The notes under the pieces were generated by a model. It searched no databases and was not told the DNA's origin. It was given only the letters and a program-made list of their open reading frames with translations. A stretch of DNA of 64,000 nucleotides from the NCBI RefSeq assembly GCF_023008165.1, contig NZ_JAKQZA010000002.1, forward strand, positions 1 through 64,000. Direction: 5' to 3'. Source of the DNA: Kordiimonas laminariae (lineage in GTDB: Bacteria; Pseudomonadota; Alphaproteobacteria; Sphingomonadales; Kordiimonadaceae). Both the position numbers and the translations under genes were made by a program. Positions 7,295-16,333 of this stretch are shown piece by piece. The stretch's first letter is position 1. Each line of letters starts with the position of its first letter.

Positions 7295-9583
7295 TTAATT
7301 CCCGGTTTTACGGTACTTCAGGATATATGGGTTCGCTTGTTGGCGAGCCCATTTTTTATAATCCAATCCAACAGGCGCAAGCTCCAAGGCTTTCACCTCT
7401 GCTTCCGTTGCTTCTGCATCTCTATCAACCTGTACCTTTAAGAACTCCGCCAACATCATCCAACCTTCAAAGCTGTCTGGCGCCAACATGGTAGCCTTTT
7501 CGAGTGATTGTTCCGCAGTCGTTACATCTTCGCCGGTTAACCACAAAAACCGCCCATATAAACGCCAGGCTTCTGCGCTATCTGGCTCTAGCTCCAACGT
7601 TTTCTCGCACAACTGCCTGGCTTCAGCTTCACGGCCCTGTACATAACGAATAAGCGCTAAGTCAGAATATACAGTAGAACAATCATGATCATGCTTTAAT
7701 GAGGAAAGGATAGCTTCTTCTGCATCTTCCATATTGCCTTCATCATAAAGCAGAAATTCACCATATTCATGCCAGTTCCAGTGTGTCTGGCTTAAATCCA
7801 GCCCACTTCGAAATAGCTGCTTCACCTCATCAGGTGCCCCACCAATATAACGAAGACAACAAGCATAAAGAGAATGTGCGAACCCTACGTCTGGATACGC
7901 AATCCGTAATCGTGATGCATATTCAAACGCTTCATTATACCTGTACATAGAAAGATATAAGACCGAGAGTTCAGCTACCGCTGCAATCTCTTCAGGTTCG
8001 ATTTCAAGCACAGCTTTATATATAGTTTCCGCTTCAGCATATTGTTTGAACTGATGATGGTGAATATTGCCAATCGCAATACGGCACCAAATATCTTCAG
8101 GCTCAATTTCTATAGCTGTTTCAAAATGCTTAAACGCCAAGTCATACTCACTCATATGATCTGACAGAAGATAACCCAGTTCTTTATGTGCCCAGTAAAA
8201 TTCTGGTTCCAGTTCAAGGGCCTTTTCAAAAGACTTACGAGCAGCACCTAATTTTCCCAGCGAAGTATATGCTTCACCAAGCTTGGCCCAACCCAGTTCA
8301 ATATCAGGCGAAATTTCCGTTGCATTTTTCAGATATTCTACCGCTTCATCCCACCGTTTCAGGTCACTACCAAGCAGCACACCCAACCGGTAATTTAAAT
8401 CACTATCATCTGGGGCAAATTGCAATGCATGCTTATAATTTTTAGCTGCTTCTTGATAGTTCCCTATCTTCTCATGATAAAGCGCGCCTAAATAACGCCG
8501 AGCCGTAATATCCTTTGGGTCATTCTCAATAATCGCTTTGTAATGCCCTGCAGCCTTATCAAAAGTTTTTTCACTTTCCTCAAAGTGCAAAGCAAGCTTA
8601 TAGCGAGCCGGAGAATGATCCCGTTCAATTTCTACCAAACGCTCAAGAAGCTGTATCGCCTTGGATTTTGCATCAAGTTGTTCATCATAAAGAGCCGCCA
8701 GATAAAACATGGATGCGGTATCAGTATCATCGAGCTTTAGCGCCCTTTCAAAAGACGCTTTGGCCTCTTTAACCTTCCCACCAATGGCATATTGAACATA
8801 ACCCAAATGGAAAAATGCCCATTGATATCCCGGTAATAATCTTGTTGCTTCTTTAAGCGCTTTTTCGGCCTCCACGAAATTTTCGCTCTGGCGGTAAAGC
8901 GACCAACCAAGCCAGCCGTGATAATATGGTTCTGTTGGGTCAAGCCTGATGGCTTCTCTTAGGTACTCCTGTCCTTCCGGGACCTTCCCAAGAAAGTCAG
9001 CGAGCATGATGCCCAACTTTCCCCAAGCCCAGTCATCCGTTGGATCTTCTTCTATCGCCCTTCTAAACGCCGTCTCGGAGGCTTGGTAATCATGCAAATG
9101 AACACTCAACAAATGGCCATATTGGCTCCAAACCCATGTGTCAGAAGGATCTATCTTGAGAACATATTCCCAATATTCCTTCGCTTCTTTCCAGCGCTCT
9201 GCAGCTTCCGAAGAGCGAGCAGCCGCTATGTATTTATCTTTATCCCCCAAAGCAGCAAGCTGTGGAATACCTGGACCTTTATCAGCATTTGTCGGTGCGG
9301 AAGTTTCTCTATCACTCAAGGCATCACGAGCGATGATCGAGTTTTGATCAGATGGATCATATTCAAGAGCACGGCTATAAGCCTGCGCCGCTTCTGCTCG
9401 CTTACCAGGAACGGCAGATAAAACGTCACCAAGGGCACGCCAAGCCGGAGCATATCGCGGAGCAATAGCAATTACCGCCCTTGCTGTGTTTTCAGCTTCA
9501 AGAAGCTCATCATCACGAAGCTGCTGCTCCGCCAGCATGATAAATTCCTGTGCTGATTTTATAATATCTGCTAATTCTGCCAT
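7295..9583 (-). CDS. large tetratricopeptide-repeat protein
   Basis: 762 residues composed almost entirely of TPR units, recognisable as repeated W..LG...-x-A...F..A..L.P blocks spaced about 34-38 residues apart, roughly 16-18 of them. There is no signal peptide or membrane segment, so it is a cytoplasmic scaffold. No catalytic domain is visible. Tryptophans at the second repeat position are unusually frequent (AWRALGD, VWSQYGH, AWGKLGI, GWLGWSL), so the repeats form a particular subtype. Partners are not deducible. It is transcribed toward msrA and preceded by the Fur-type regulator gene. Confidence 0.85.
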   Translation of the reverse strand: MAELADIIKSAQEFIMLAEQQLRDDELLEAENTARAVIAIAPRYAPAWRALGDVLSAVPGKRAEAAQAYSRALEYDPSDQNSIIARDALSDRETSAPTNADKGPGIPQLAALGDKDKYIAAARSSEAAERWKEAKEYWEYVLKIDPSDTWVWSQYGHLLSVHLHDYQASETAFRRAIEEDPTDDWAWGKLGIMLADFLGKVPEGQEYLREAIRLDPTEPYYHGWLGWSLYRQSENFVEAEKALKEATRLLPGYQWAFFHLGYVQYAIGGKVKEAKASFERALKLDDTDTASMFYLAALYDEQLDAKSKAIQLLERLVEIERDHSPARYKLALHFEESEKTFDKAAGHYKAIIENDPKDITARRYLGALYHEKIGNYQEAAKNYKHALQFAPDDSDLNYRLGVLLGSDLKRWDEAVEYLKNATEISPDIELGWAKLGEAYTSLGKLGAARKSFEKALELEPEFYWAHKELGYLLSDHMSEYDLAFKHFETAIEIEPEDIWCRIAIGNIHHHQFKQYAEAETIYKAVLEIEPEEIAAVAELSVLYLSMYRYNEAFEYASRLRIAYPDVGFAHSLYACCLRYIGGAPDEVKQLFRSGLDLSQTHWNWHEYGEFLLYDEGNMEDAEEAILSSLKHDHDCSTVYSDLALIRYVQGREAEARQLCEKTLELEPDSAEAWRLYGRFLWLTGEDVTTAEQSLEKATMLAPDSFEGWMMLAEFLKVQVDRDAEATEAEVKALELAPVGLDYKKWARQQANPYILKYRKTGN

Positions 9584-9649
9584 AAGGCTATGCCGTTTAA
9601 CGACGAAAAGGCTAAAACACGAGTCTTTATTGTATTTTAGCCTAAAATA

Positions 9650-10123
9650 TTAGGCTGCTTTATTTTTACCTGCGCAGGATCTACAGGTGCCATGAAGTTC
9701 CAACGTTTGGCGTTGAATTTGGAATTCGGCTTTTTTTGATGCATAAACAACAGCTTGTGACAGTTCAGTGCTGGTCACCTCTTCAACATTTTCACATTCG
9801 TCACAAATTAAAAACTGGCTAACATGATAATCGCCTGCATGAGGACACCCAATATAAGCATTGAGAGATTCGATCTTATGTACCAGTCCTTCTTCCATCA
9901 AAAAATCCAGAGCACGATACACAGTCGGTGGCTTAGCGGAACCACCTTCATTCGCCAGTTGATCTAAAAGATCATATGCCTTTACTGCTTTATGTCCCTT
10001 CCATATCATAATCAGAATACGGCGACGAAGATCGGTAAAGCGTGAACCACGTTCCGCACAAATTTGTTCTGCTTTTGCAACTGCATTATCAATGCAAAGA
10101 TCATGATCGTGTTTATGAGACAC
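9650..10123 (-). CDS. Fur-family regulator, Zur-like
   Basis: A 157-residue metal-responsive repressor. The N-terminal winged helix (about 20-90) shows FTDLRRRIL and KPPTVYRALDFLMEEGLVHKIE. The C-terminal dimerisation domain carries paired cysteines CDEC (about 110-113) and CRSC near the end, which hold the structural zinc. The histidine-rich start (SHKHDHDLC) and general pattern favour a zinc uptake regulator over Fur, but this is not certain. Start is GTG with AAGGA 7 bases upstream. No canonical Zur box was seen upstream. luxI ends 86 bases before it on the same strand. Confidence 0.88.
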   Translation of the reverse strand: MSHKHDHDLCIDNAVAKAEQICAERGSRFTDLRRRILIMIWKGHKAVKAYDLLDQLANEGGSAKPPTVYRALDFLMEEGLVHKIESLNAYIGCPHAGDYHVSQFLICDECENVEEVTSTELSQAVVYASKKAEFQIQRQTLELHGTCRSCAGKNKAA

Positions 10124-10209
10124 ACTATTTTCCTTAGCTAGTTCCCTTTAATATTAACTAAGTATTTGGCAGGTTTCCAGCATTCTGTTCATCAACTTTT
10201 GAAATTCAT

Positions 10210-11064
10210 CTAATTCAGGTGTGAACTTCCGCCTGAGAATTGTGAATTTGCAACGATATGTGCACGTACATCACTAATTAGTTTATCCAATTCCAATTCT
10301 GCAATTGCAACTTCATCTGGATTTGAAGAACCAAGACGAGGCATAATTTCCGCCATACGTTTAATATGGGGCGTTCTCCTACCTATGAGCTGGGAAAAAA
10401 CAATATCAGTTTCATCAACTAGGTATGGTTCACCTTCATCGTGCAAACGATTAGCATCCACCAACTCCATGGCATCTTTCGGCACATGGTAATAATTCAA
10501 GGATTTATGAAGGCTCGTATCATCAAGGAACATTTTATAAGCAATTAACTCACCCCATTCTGTACGCTTAGGCAACCCAAGCGGAACAACCTTGATGCCG
10601 CATTCAAGTACACGTGGCAGAAAAAAGCTATCATTAATGCCTGTGATATAGTTAATTCCGTTACTTCGAGCATATGAAACCATAGCGCAAAAGAGTAAGC
10701 CTTTAAGGGGAATACCATCTTTGTTGTAGCGTGAATTGCTAGATACAAATACCCGAGACATCTCCCAAGCATCTGCCTGAGTTGGTGCTTCTTCTACACT
10801 GCAAAACGCTTCATATTCATTTTTAAGGAGATGAGGCCTTTCTGTTGGTACCAACCTTAATCCTGCTTCTAATTCACCATCAGGCCCAAGCGCTACAATA
10901 TAAATAGTTCCTTCAGCATCATAGGCATCTTTTTCTCTTCCATCAGCACTTCCCCAGTGCCGGATTTTCCGACCTTCCACATAGAGTTTATGGCGCATAC
11001 AATACATATGATCGAATAATTCTTTATATTCATGCTGTTTTTCAAAAGGGATAATTTTAATCAT
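10210..11064 (-). CDS. luxI: LuxI-family acyl-homoserine-lactone synthase
   Basis: A cytoplasmic enzyme making an N-acyl-homoserine lactone from S-adenosylmethionine and an acyl donor. The conserved LuxI residues are present: Arg24, Trp37, Glu44, Asp46, Asp49, Arg70, Glu101 and Arg104 (in CMRH, RHWGS, EKDAYD, GLRLVPT and EMSRVFV); the usual Phe28 is Tyr. At 284 residues it is about 75 longer than typical LuxI proteins; the excess is a C-terminal helical region beginning about residue 205. It follows luxR by 38 bases, which points to an autoregulated quorum-sensing pair. Acyl chain type cannot be predicted. Confidence 0.92.
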   Translation of the reverse strand: MIKIIPFEKQHEYKELFDHMYCMRHKLYVEGRKIRHWGSADGREKDAYDAEGTIYIVALGPDGELEAGLRLVPTERPHLLKNEYEAFCSVEEAPTQADAWEMSRVFVSSNSRYNKDGIPLKGLLFCAMVSYARSNGINYITGINDSFFLPRVLECGIKVVPLGLPKRTEWGELIAYKMFLDDTSLHKSLNYYHVPKDAMELVDANRLHDEGEPYLVDETDIVFSQLIGRRTPHIKRMAEIMPRLGSSNPDEVAIAELELDKLISDVRAHIVANSQFSGGSSHLN

Positions 11065-11102
11065 CTAAATACCAATATAATAAACTTGAAACATGCGAAG
11101 AT

Positions 11103-11828
11103 CTATAAGGTGATCAAGTTTCGTCTGGCGGCTTCTTCTATAGCTTGCGCCCGTGTAGAAACACCTAAACCATTGATTGCTCTATTGATCTGAAAACTAA
11201 CTTCATCTTCACTAATACCCAACAGATGCGAAATCTCTATATCAGTCTTCCCCAGAGCAATGCATTTAATACATTCAAGCAGGTTACTATTTCCTCCCTT
11301 TCTTTCTACGTTATGAATACGCTCCAACGAAGCCTGATGGAAAAACGCGACAGTACCGAGAGCTCTGATCGTCTCTGCAGATACATCTGGCTTTTTGCCA
11401 TACACCACCAGAACCGTAATGGAACCTTCAGGCCCATGAATTGGTGCTACAAACCCATCTTTTCCATCAAAGAAATGATGTAGTTTATCATAAAACCTTC
11501 TAGCAAGAGGAGATATCTCAATATTCTCCAAAAGCGTGTTCCATGTAAACGGATACCGGGTATGAAAATGCTCTACTGTCTCTTCACCATAATGAAGTAC
11601 TTCTTGTTCGGCATGTTTAGAAAGCCAAGCCTTATCAGAAGCAGTTGTTGGAGCCACTGTTAAGGCACCAAAATCAGCGGGTGTTACTACCTCAATATAC
11701 GTCGATTGTTCATATCCATATTCATGAAGCAAACCTTCAAAAATACCGTTAATTTCCTCAGTATTTTTTGCATTCTGAATCAAGCGAATAATATCCACCA
11801 TCTGAATATCAATCGACGTATCCTGCAT
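11103..11828 (-). CDS. luxR: LuxR-family quorum-sensing regulator
   Basis: A 241-residue transcription factor with an autoinducer-binding domain (about residues 15-160) and a LuxR-type helix-turn-helix (about 178-238, GKTDIEISHLLGISEDEVSFQINRAINGLGV). The pairing with luxI shows the role. Both domains are divergent: the Asp-Pro pair that normally precedes the PF-x-W stretch in the lactone pocket appears as Glu-Glu/Thr, and the recognition helix has Phe where TVxxH is usual. A dyad lies 28 bases upstream of the ATG. It may be functional with altered ligand or operator preference (inference). Confidence 0.88.
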   Translation of the reverse strand: MQDTSIDIQMVDIIRLIQNAKNTEEINGIFEGLLHEYGYEQSTYIEVVTPADFGALTVAPTTASDKAWLSKHAEQEVLHYGEETVEHFHTRYPFTWNTLLENIEISPLARRFYDKLHHFFDGKDGFVAPIHGPEGSITVLVVYGKKPDVSAETIRALGTVAFFHQASLERIHNVERKGGNSNLLECIKCIALGKTDIEISHLLGISEDEVSFQINRAINGLGVSTRAQAIEEAARRNLITL

Positions 11829-11855
11829 AAACTAGCACCCCAAACTCTATATTTA

Positions 11856-11887
11856 GCTTGAAGTGCACAGAATAAGACACTTCAAGC
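11856..11887. promoter_or_regulatory. 10-bp inverted repeat upstream of luxR
   Basis: GCTTGAAGTG (11856-11865) and its exact reverse complement CACTTCAAGC (11878-11887) are separated by 12 bp, so the arms are centred 22 bp (two helical turns) apart, just upstream of luxR. A weaker related pair, GCTTCA (11894-11899) and TGAAGC (11913-11918), follows. There is no T-run on the minus strand, so this is less likely a terminator of the M20 gene than an operator or promoter-proximal hairpin. It does not match the usual 18-20-bp lux box. Confidence 0.55.
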
Positions 11888-11937
11888 GACAGTGCTTCAC
11901 TTTCACCCAGAATGAAGCGCTTTATAGAAGCAAACTA

Positions 11938-13251
11938 TTATTCGCCATCAGACATAATATCCATTACAGCGAGAGTCATTGCCTCTACTCCTTGTGTAAT
12001 AGTAGCCTGATAATCAGGTTTAAAGAAAGGTGAATGTAGACTTGGTAGCTTTTTTTTACCTTCCTGAGCAGCCTTAACATCTGCAGGGTCAGCAGCCCCA
12101 ACCCAGAACATCAGGCTGGGAATTTGATCTTCAGTACGTCCATAATAAGCAAAATCTTCAGCTCCCATAACCGGAGATGACCAAATAACGCGATCCTCGC
12201 CAAACTTTTCGGTCATTGCCGCATGTATTTTGCCGGTAAAATCAGGTTCATTATATGTCGCGGGTGTTCCTTGACTGTATGTTACCTCAGGCCAGAGCTC
12301 TTTCGGCAACCCAATTGACATTGCTTGAGCTTCTGCAATTCGTTTAATACCTGTCAGCAGGTTTTCACGCACCTCATCGGTATAGGATCGAACCGTTAAC
12401 TGTAAATGCGCACCGTCTGAGATAATATTGTGCTTGGTACCGGAATGAAACGAACCGACAGTTACCACCCCTGAATCAAGTGGGGATGTTTCCCTTGAAA
12501 CCAAAGTCTGAAGCGCAGTTACAATCTGAGCCCCTAAAACGATTGGGTCTTTTGTTGTATGTGGATAAGCACCGTGTCCACCAATACCCTTGATAGCGAT
12601 ATCTACGCTATTAACATTGGCCAAAGCATATCCCTGTGTCATACCAACTGTTCCTGATGCCATTGCAGAACTCACGTGCAGGGCGATATTATAATCAGGC
12701 TTTGGAAACTTTTCGAAAAGGCCATCCTCAAGCATTGCCTGGGCACCACCAACCGTTTCCTCTGCTGGTTGCCCGATAAACACCAACGTACCTTTCCACT
12801 GGTCTTTCATACGGGCCATCTGCCGGGCCGTTCCAATAAATGATGTCATATGAATATCATGACCACAGGCATGCATTACGCCAACAGTATCACCTGCTTC
12901 ATTCACCCCCATCGCCTTACTTGCGAATGAAAACCCAGTTTGTTCAGTCACAGGTAAAGCGTCTAGATCAGTTCGTACAAGTACAGTCGGGCCATCACCA
13001 TTTCTTAGAACACCAACCACCCCAACACGCCCAACTTTTTCAGTTACGTCAAAGCCAACCTCGCGAAGTTCCTTGGCAATACGTTCTGCCGTATTAAATT
13101 CCTTGAAGGAAAGTTCTGGGTTGCTGTGCAAATGTTTGTAGAGGCTATCTAGATAACTGTAATCTTTTTGAACAGCACCTGATATATCATCTGCCGAAAG
13201 TGCGGATGTACCGAGAAGTACACCCATAATTGCCGCTTTAATCTGTTTCAT
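11938..13251 (-). CDS. exported M20-family amidohydrolase / carboxypeptidase
   Basis: A 437-residue metal-dependent hydrolase of the M20D (IAA-amino-acid hydrolase, hippurate hydrolase) type. The ATG at 13251 is chosen because AGGA sits 5 bases upstream and it opens a signal peptide (KQIKAAIMGVLLGTSALSA). Metal-ligand motifs seen: MHACGHDIHMTS, GQPAEETVGGA and the late GAEDFAYY. A dimerisation insert is visible around GIGGHGAYPHTTKDP. It probably acts in the periplasm on N-acyl amino acids or short peptides. Given luxI next door, acyl-homoserine-lactone cleavage is imaginable, but nothing in the sequence shows it. Confidence 0.88.
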   Translation of the reverse strand: MKQIKAAIMGVLLGTSALSADDISGAVQKDYSYLDSLYKHLHSNPELSFKEFNTAERIAKELREVGFDVTEKVGRVGVVGVLRNGDGPTVLVRTDLDALPVTEQTGFSFASKAMGVNEAGDTVGVMHACGHDIHMTSFIGTARQMARMKDQWKGTLVFIGQPAEETVGGAQAMLEDGLFEKFPKPDYNIALHVSSAMASGTVGMTQGYALANVNSVDIAIKGIGGHGAYPHTTKDPIVLGAQIVTALQTLVSRETSPLDSGVVTVGSFHSGTKHNIISDGAHLQLTVRSYTDEVRENLLTGIKRIAEAQAMSIGLPKELWPEVTYSQGTPATYNEPDFTGKIHAAMTEKFGEDRVIWSSPVMGAEDFAYYGRTEDQIPSLMFWVGAADPADVKAAQEGKKKLPSLHSPFFKPDYQATITQGVEAMTLAVMDIMSDGE

Positions 13252-13331
13252 TTTCCTACCCCTTATTCTTGTAATTTTGAGCATTACAAATTGAACAGGA
13301 ATTGCAAACTGAAAAAAACGTGTGCAACAAA

Positions 13332-14486
13332 TTAGATAATACCACTACCTCTGGGGGCAAGAGAAACATGCCTATGAGAAGCAACAGAAAGAATAAGCCC
13401 AAACGCGATTGCCCATGTCAGGATCGCAGAACCGCCGTAAGAAATAAGAGGTAAAGGCACGCCTACCACAGGCATCATTCCCATAACCATGCCAATATTA
13501 ATAAACACATAGTAGAAAAGGGTCATCGAAAGCCCAGCCGCCAATAATCGCCCAAACTGGTTCCTACAGCCAATACCTACCAGCAAGCCATAAGTAAGAA
13601 CAATTGTGTATAACAAGAGAACTGCCACAGCACCGAGCAGTCCAAATTCTTCAACCAATACCGTAAAGATAAAATCGGTTTTCATTTCAGGAAGAAAATT
13701 CAAATGACTCTGCGTCCCTTCAAGGAAGCCTTTGCCTGTCATTCCGCCTGACCCAAGCGCAATTTTTGACTGTGTAATTTGGTATCCTGCGCCAGTTGGA
13801 TCAGATTCTGGATTTAAGAATGTAAGTACTCTGCCCTTTTGGTATTCTTTCATCAATGACCAAACGATAGGTGATGCTGCAACTACAGAGACGCCGGCTG
13901 CTATAAAAAACCATGTCGGAAGGCCGGCTAAAAATATGATAGCAACACCGCCGGCAACAAGGGTAATACCTGTACCAAAATCAGGTTGCCGCACAACGAG
14001 CAGCACTGGTATGGCTATCAGAATAAGCGGCGTAAACAGGGTTGTTATCTTCCTACTCTGATGAAATGGCCGAGCGTGATAAAATCTAGCTAAAGCCATA
14101 ATCAAGGCGATCTTCATAAGTTCCGAAGGCTGTAACCTCATGAACCCAATGTCGAGCCAGCGTTGGGAATTCTTACCAAAATCCCCTACCAATTCCACAG
14201 CAACCAGCAACAAAACCCCTACCCCCCACGCGGGATAGGAAAGTGCCATCCAATAACGGATATCCATTACACCAACAATAAGCATGATGATAAAGGCAAC
14301 GCCCAAGCGCATAGAATGCCGGGAAGCCCATGGATCCCAGGCGCCTCCAGCAACACTATAGAGCATAGCTACACCGACAGAGCCGATAAGCAAGGTAACG
14401 AGGATCATTCCCCAATTCAGACTTAGAAGCCGCTGAAACGCATTCTTTTCGGCCCGCCTGGGGCCAAACATACGCGCACTACCCAT
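13332..14486 (-). CDS. rodA: RodA, SEDS peptidoglycan glycosyltransferase
   Basis: A 384-residue polytopic protein with about ten membrane helices. It polymerises lipid II into glycan strands for lateral wall growth together with PBP2. SEDS hallmarks: WLDIGFMRLQPSELMKIALI, RQPDFGTG and the terminal PLISYGGSAILTW. Start ATG at 14486 overlaps the mrdA stop by one base (TAATG), a translational coupling arrangement, and it is the last gene of the mreBCD-mrdA-rodA unit. Confidence 0.96.
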   Translation of the reverse strand: MGSARMFGPRRAEKNAFQRLLSLNWGMILVTLLIGSVGVAMLYSVAGGAWDPWASRHSMRLGVAFIIMLIVGVMDIRYWMALSYPAWGVGVLLLVAVELVGDFGKNSQRWLDIGFMRLQPSELMKIALIMALARFYHARPFHQSRKITTLFTPLILIAIPVLLVVRQPDFGTGITLVAGGVAIIFLAGLPTWFFIAAGVSVVAASPIVWSLMKEYQKGRVLTFLNPESDPTGAGYQITQSKIALGSGGMTGKGFLEGTQSHLNFLPEMKTDFIFTVLVEEFGLLGAVAVLLLYTIVLTYGLLVGIGCRNQFGRLLAAGLSMTLFYYVFINIGMVMGMMPVVGVPLPLISYGGSAILTWAIAFGLILSVASHRHVSLAPRGSGII

Positions 14487-16330
14487 TATGCCTCTCCCTG
14501 TTCAACAGGTGGTAATGCTGGCTTATCTTTAAGCTCTAATGCTTTATCTAATACGGCTCGGCCAATCGGAGCGGCTTTACTAGCACCACCACCACCATGC
14601 TGTACGAGTACGGAAACCGCTACTTCAGGATTTTCTGCCGGGGCATATCCTACAAACAGTGCATGATCACGTGCTGCCCAAGGTTTTTCGTCATTTTTTA
14701 ATACACCGCTCTCTCGCTCTGCCCGGCTAATACGCCTCACCTGAGCGGTACCAGTTTTACCAGCCTGCTTTATGGCAGACTTGGAACGCCTGTAATCATG
14801 CGCTGTGCCTTTTGGCTCCATCACCATCTCCATGCCGCGCCGCATTAAACGCATCATAAGAGGGTTCACTTCCATAGGGCTGAAGTTTGGGTCAAAATCA
14901 AGTTCATCAGTATAGCGAATTAGACGTGGTGTTACTTCATTGCCTGAAGCAATACGAGATGTCATTACAGCAAGCTGAAGAGGCGTTGCCAACATTGCCC
15001 CCTGCCCAATGGACACATTCAGTGTTTCACCCAAATGCCAGGGCTGGTTCTGAATAACCCGCTTCCATTGGCGGTCAGGAACAAGACCTTCTTTTTCCCC
15101 GTCTACGCCAAGTGCATAGGTTTGCCCCAAACCAAATCGCTTTGCCATCTCAGCAATAATATCAATATCAAGCTTCTCAGCTATTTCATAAAAATAGACA
15201 TCACAGCTTTTGGAAATCGCGTCCAAGAGATTTACATGACCATGACCATTTCGTTGCCAACAGTGGAATAAATTATTCCCTAATCGGTGCTTCCCATTAC
15301 AGAAGAACTTGGTTTCCGGGGTAATAATACCCTGTTCCAGTGCAGCAAGTGCAATAACCATCTTTACCGTAGAACCCGGTGGATATTGGCCTGTCATACA
15401 TTTGTTAAGCAGCGGCTTCCTGGGGTCATTCAACAAACCTTGCCAATTGGCACTACTAATGCCTGATGTAAACTCGTTAGGATCAAAAGTAGGTGCCGAT
15501 GCAAGCGAGAGTACGTCGCCGTTTTTTACATCCATCACAACGACCCCAGCGGATTCCTCTCCCAACTGATCAAGGGTGAATTCCTGCAAATCCATATCAA
15601 GTGTAAGATGAAGGTCCTGGCCTTTAAGAGCTTCCTGCCTTGGAGGTAGTTCGCGAATTTCCCTGCCAATGGCATTAACTTCTACCCGGCGTGTTCCTGC
15701 TTCGCCGCGCAATTCTTCTTCAAACCGTTTTTCTATACCTTGCCTGCCAACCTTGGCGCCCGGTAACTGATAGAGAGGATTTCGTCCAACATCATTCTCA
15801 CCCGGACTAGCCAGATATCCAACAATATGCGCAACTGATTGCCCGTTCGGATAAAACCGCGAGAGACCAACGTTAGTTTCAACCCCCGGAAGGTTGGGCA
15901 TATCTACATTTACCCGACTGAATGTTTTCCAATCCAACCCCTTCGCAACAGTAATAGGCAAGAACTTACGTTGTCGTTTGATTTGACGTTCAATACGCTT
16001 CAGTCTGCGGTCACTGATTTTTACAATTCTGTTAAGTTTGGTTAGCGTGTTAGCGACTTCTTTTGCTTGTTCAGGAATAAGATATACACTGAAATCACGA
16101 CGATTGGTCGCAATCTTCCGCATCTTACGATCAAATATCTCCCCACGAACAGGAGCTAAAAGCCTGACGGAGATACGGTTTTTATCTGCGCGAAGTTTAT
16201 ATTTCTCACCATTTACAATAGAAAGATAATAAAGCCGTCCACCGAGTGCGGTTACAGCAAGGCCTTGTGCCCCGGCCAGAATAAAGGCCCGGCGACTGAA
16301 TGCATGATATCTTAATCCTTCACGTGCCAT
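14486..16330 (-). CDS. mrdA: penicillin-binding protein 2 (transpeptidase)
   Basis: A 614-residue class B PBP that cross-links peptidoglycan during elongation. A single N-terminal anchor lies at about residues 12-28, followed by the pedestal domain (APVRGEIFDRKMRKIATN) and the transpeptidase domain with the catalytic SxxK (STVK in PPGSTVKMVIAL), the second motif as SCD in ISKSCDVYFYE, and KTG in AGKTGTAQV. It begins 3 bases after the mreD stop and runs into rodA. The active site faces the periplasm. Confidence 0.96.
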   Translation of the reverse strand: MAREGLRYHAFSRRAFILAGAQGLAVTALGGRLYYLSIVNGEKYKLRADKNRISVRLLAPVRGEIFDRKMRKIATNRRDFSVYLIPEQAKEVANTLTKLNRIVKISDRRLKRIERQIKRQRKFLPITVAKGLDWKTFSRVNVDMPNLPGVETNVGLSRFYPNGQSVAHIVGYLASPGENDVGRNPLYQLPGAKVGRQGIEKRFEEELRGEAGTRRVEVNAIGREIRELPPRQEALKGQDLHLTLDMDLQEFTLDQLGEESAGVVVMDVKNGDVLSLASAPTFDPNEFTSGISSANWQGLLNDPRKPLLNKCMTGQYPPGSTVKMVIALAALEQGIITPETKFFCNGKHRLGNNLFHCWQRNGHGHVNLLDAISKSCDVYFYEIAEKLDIDIIAEMAKRFGLGQTYALGVDGEKEGLVPDRQWKRVIQNQPWHLGETLNVSIGQGAMLATPLQLAVMTSRIASGNEVTPRLIRYTDELDFDPNFSPMEVNPLMMRLMRRGMEMVMEPKGTAHDYRRSKSAIKQAGKTGTAQVRRISRAERESGVLKNDEKPWAARDHALFVGYAPAENPEVAVSVLVQHGGGGASKAAPIGRAVLDKALELKDKPALPPVEQGEA

Positions 16331-16333
16331 AGC

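Noticed and set aside
10124-10209. Zur box in front of the Fur-family gene
   Set aside because: The region is A+T-rich but contains no recognisable long zinc-regulator dyad.
11838-11937. canonical lux box upstream of luxR
   Set aside because: No 18-20-bp element of the ACCTGT...ACAGGT type is present; only the different 10-bp-arm dyad.
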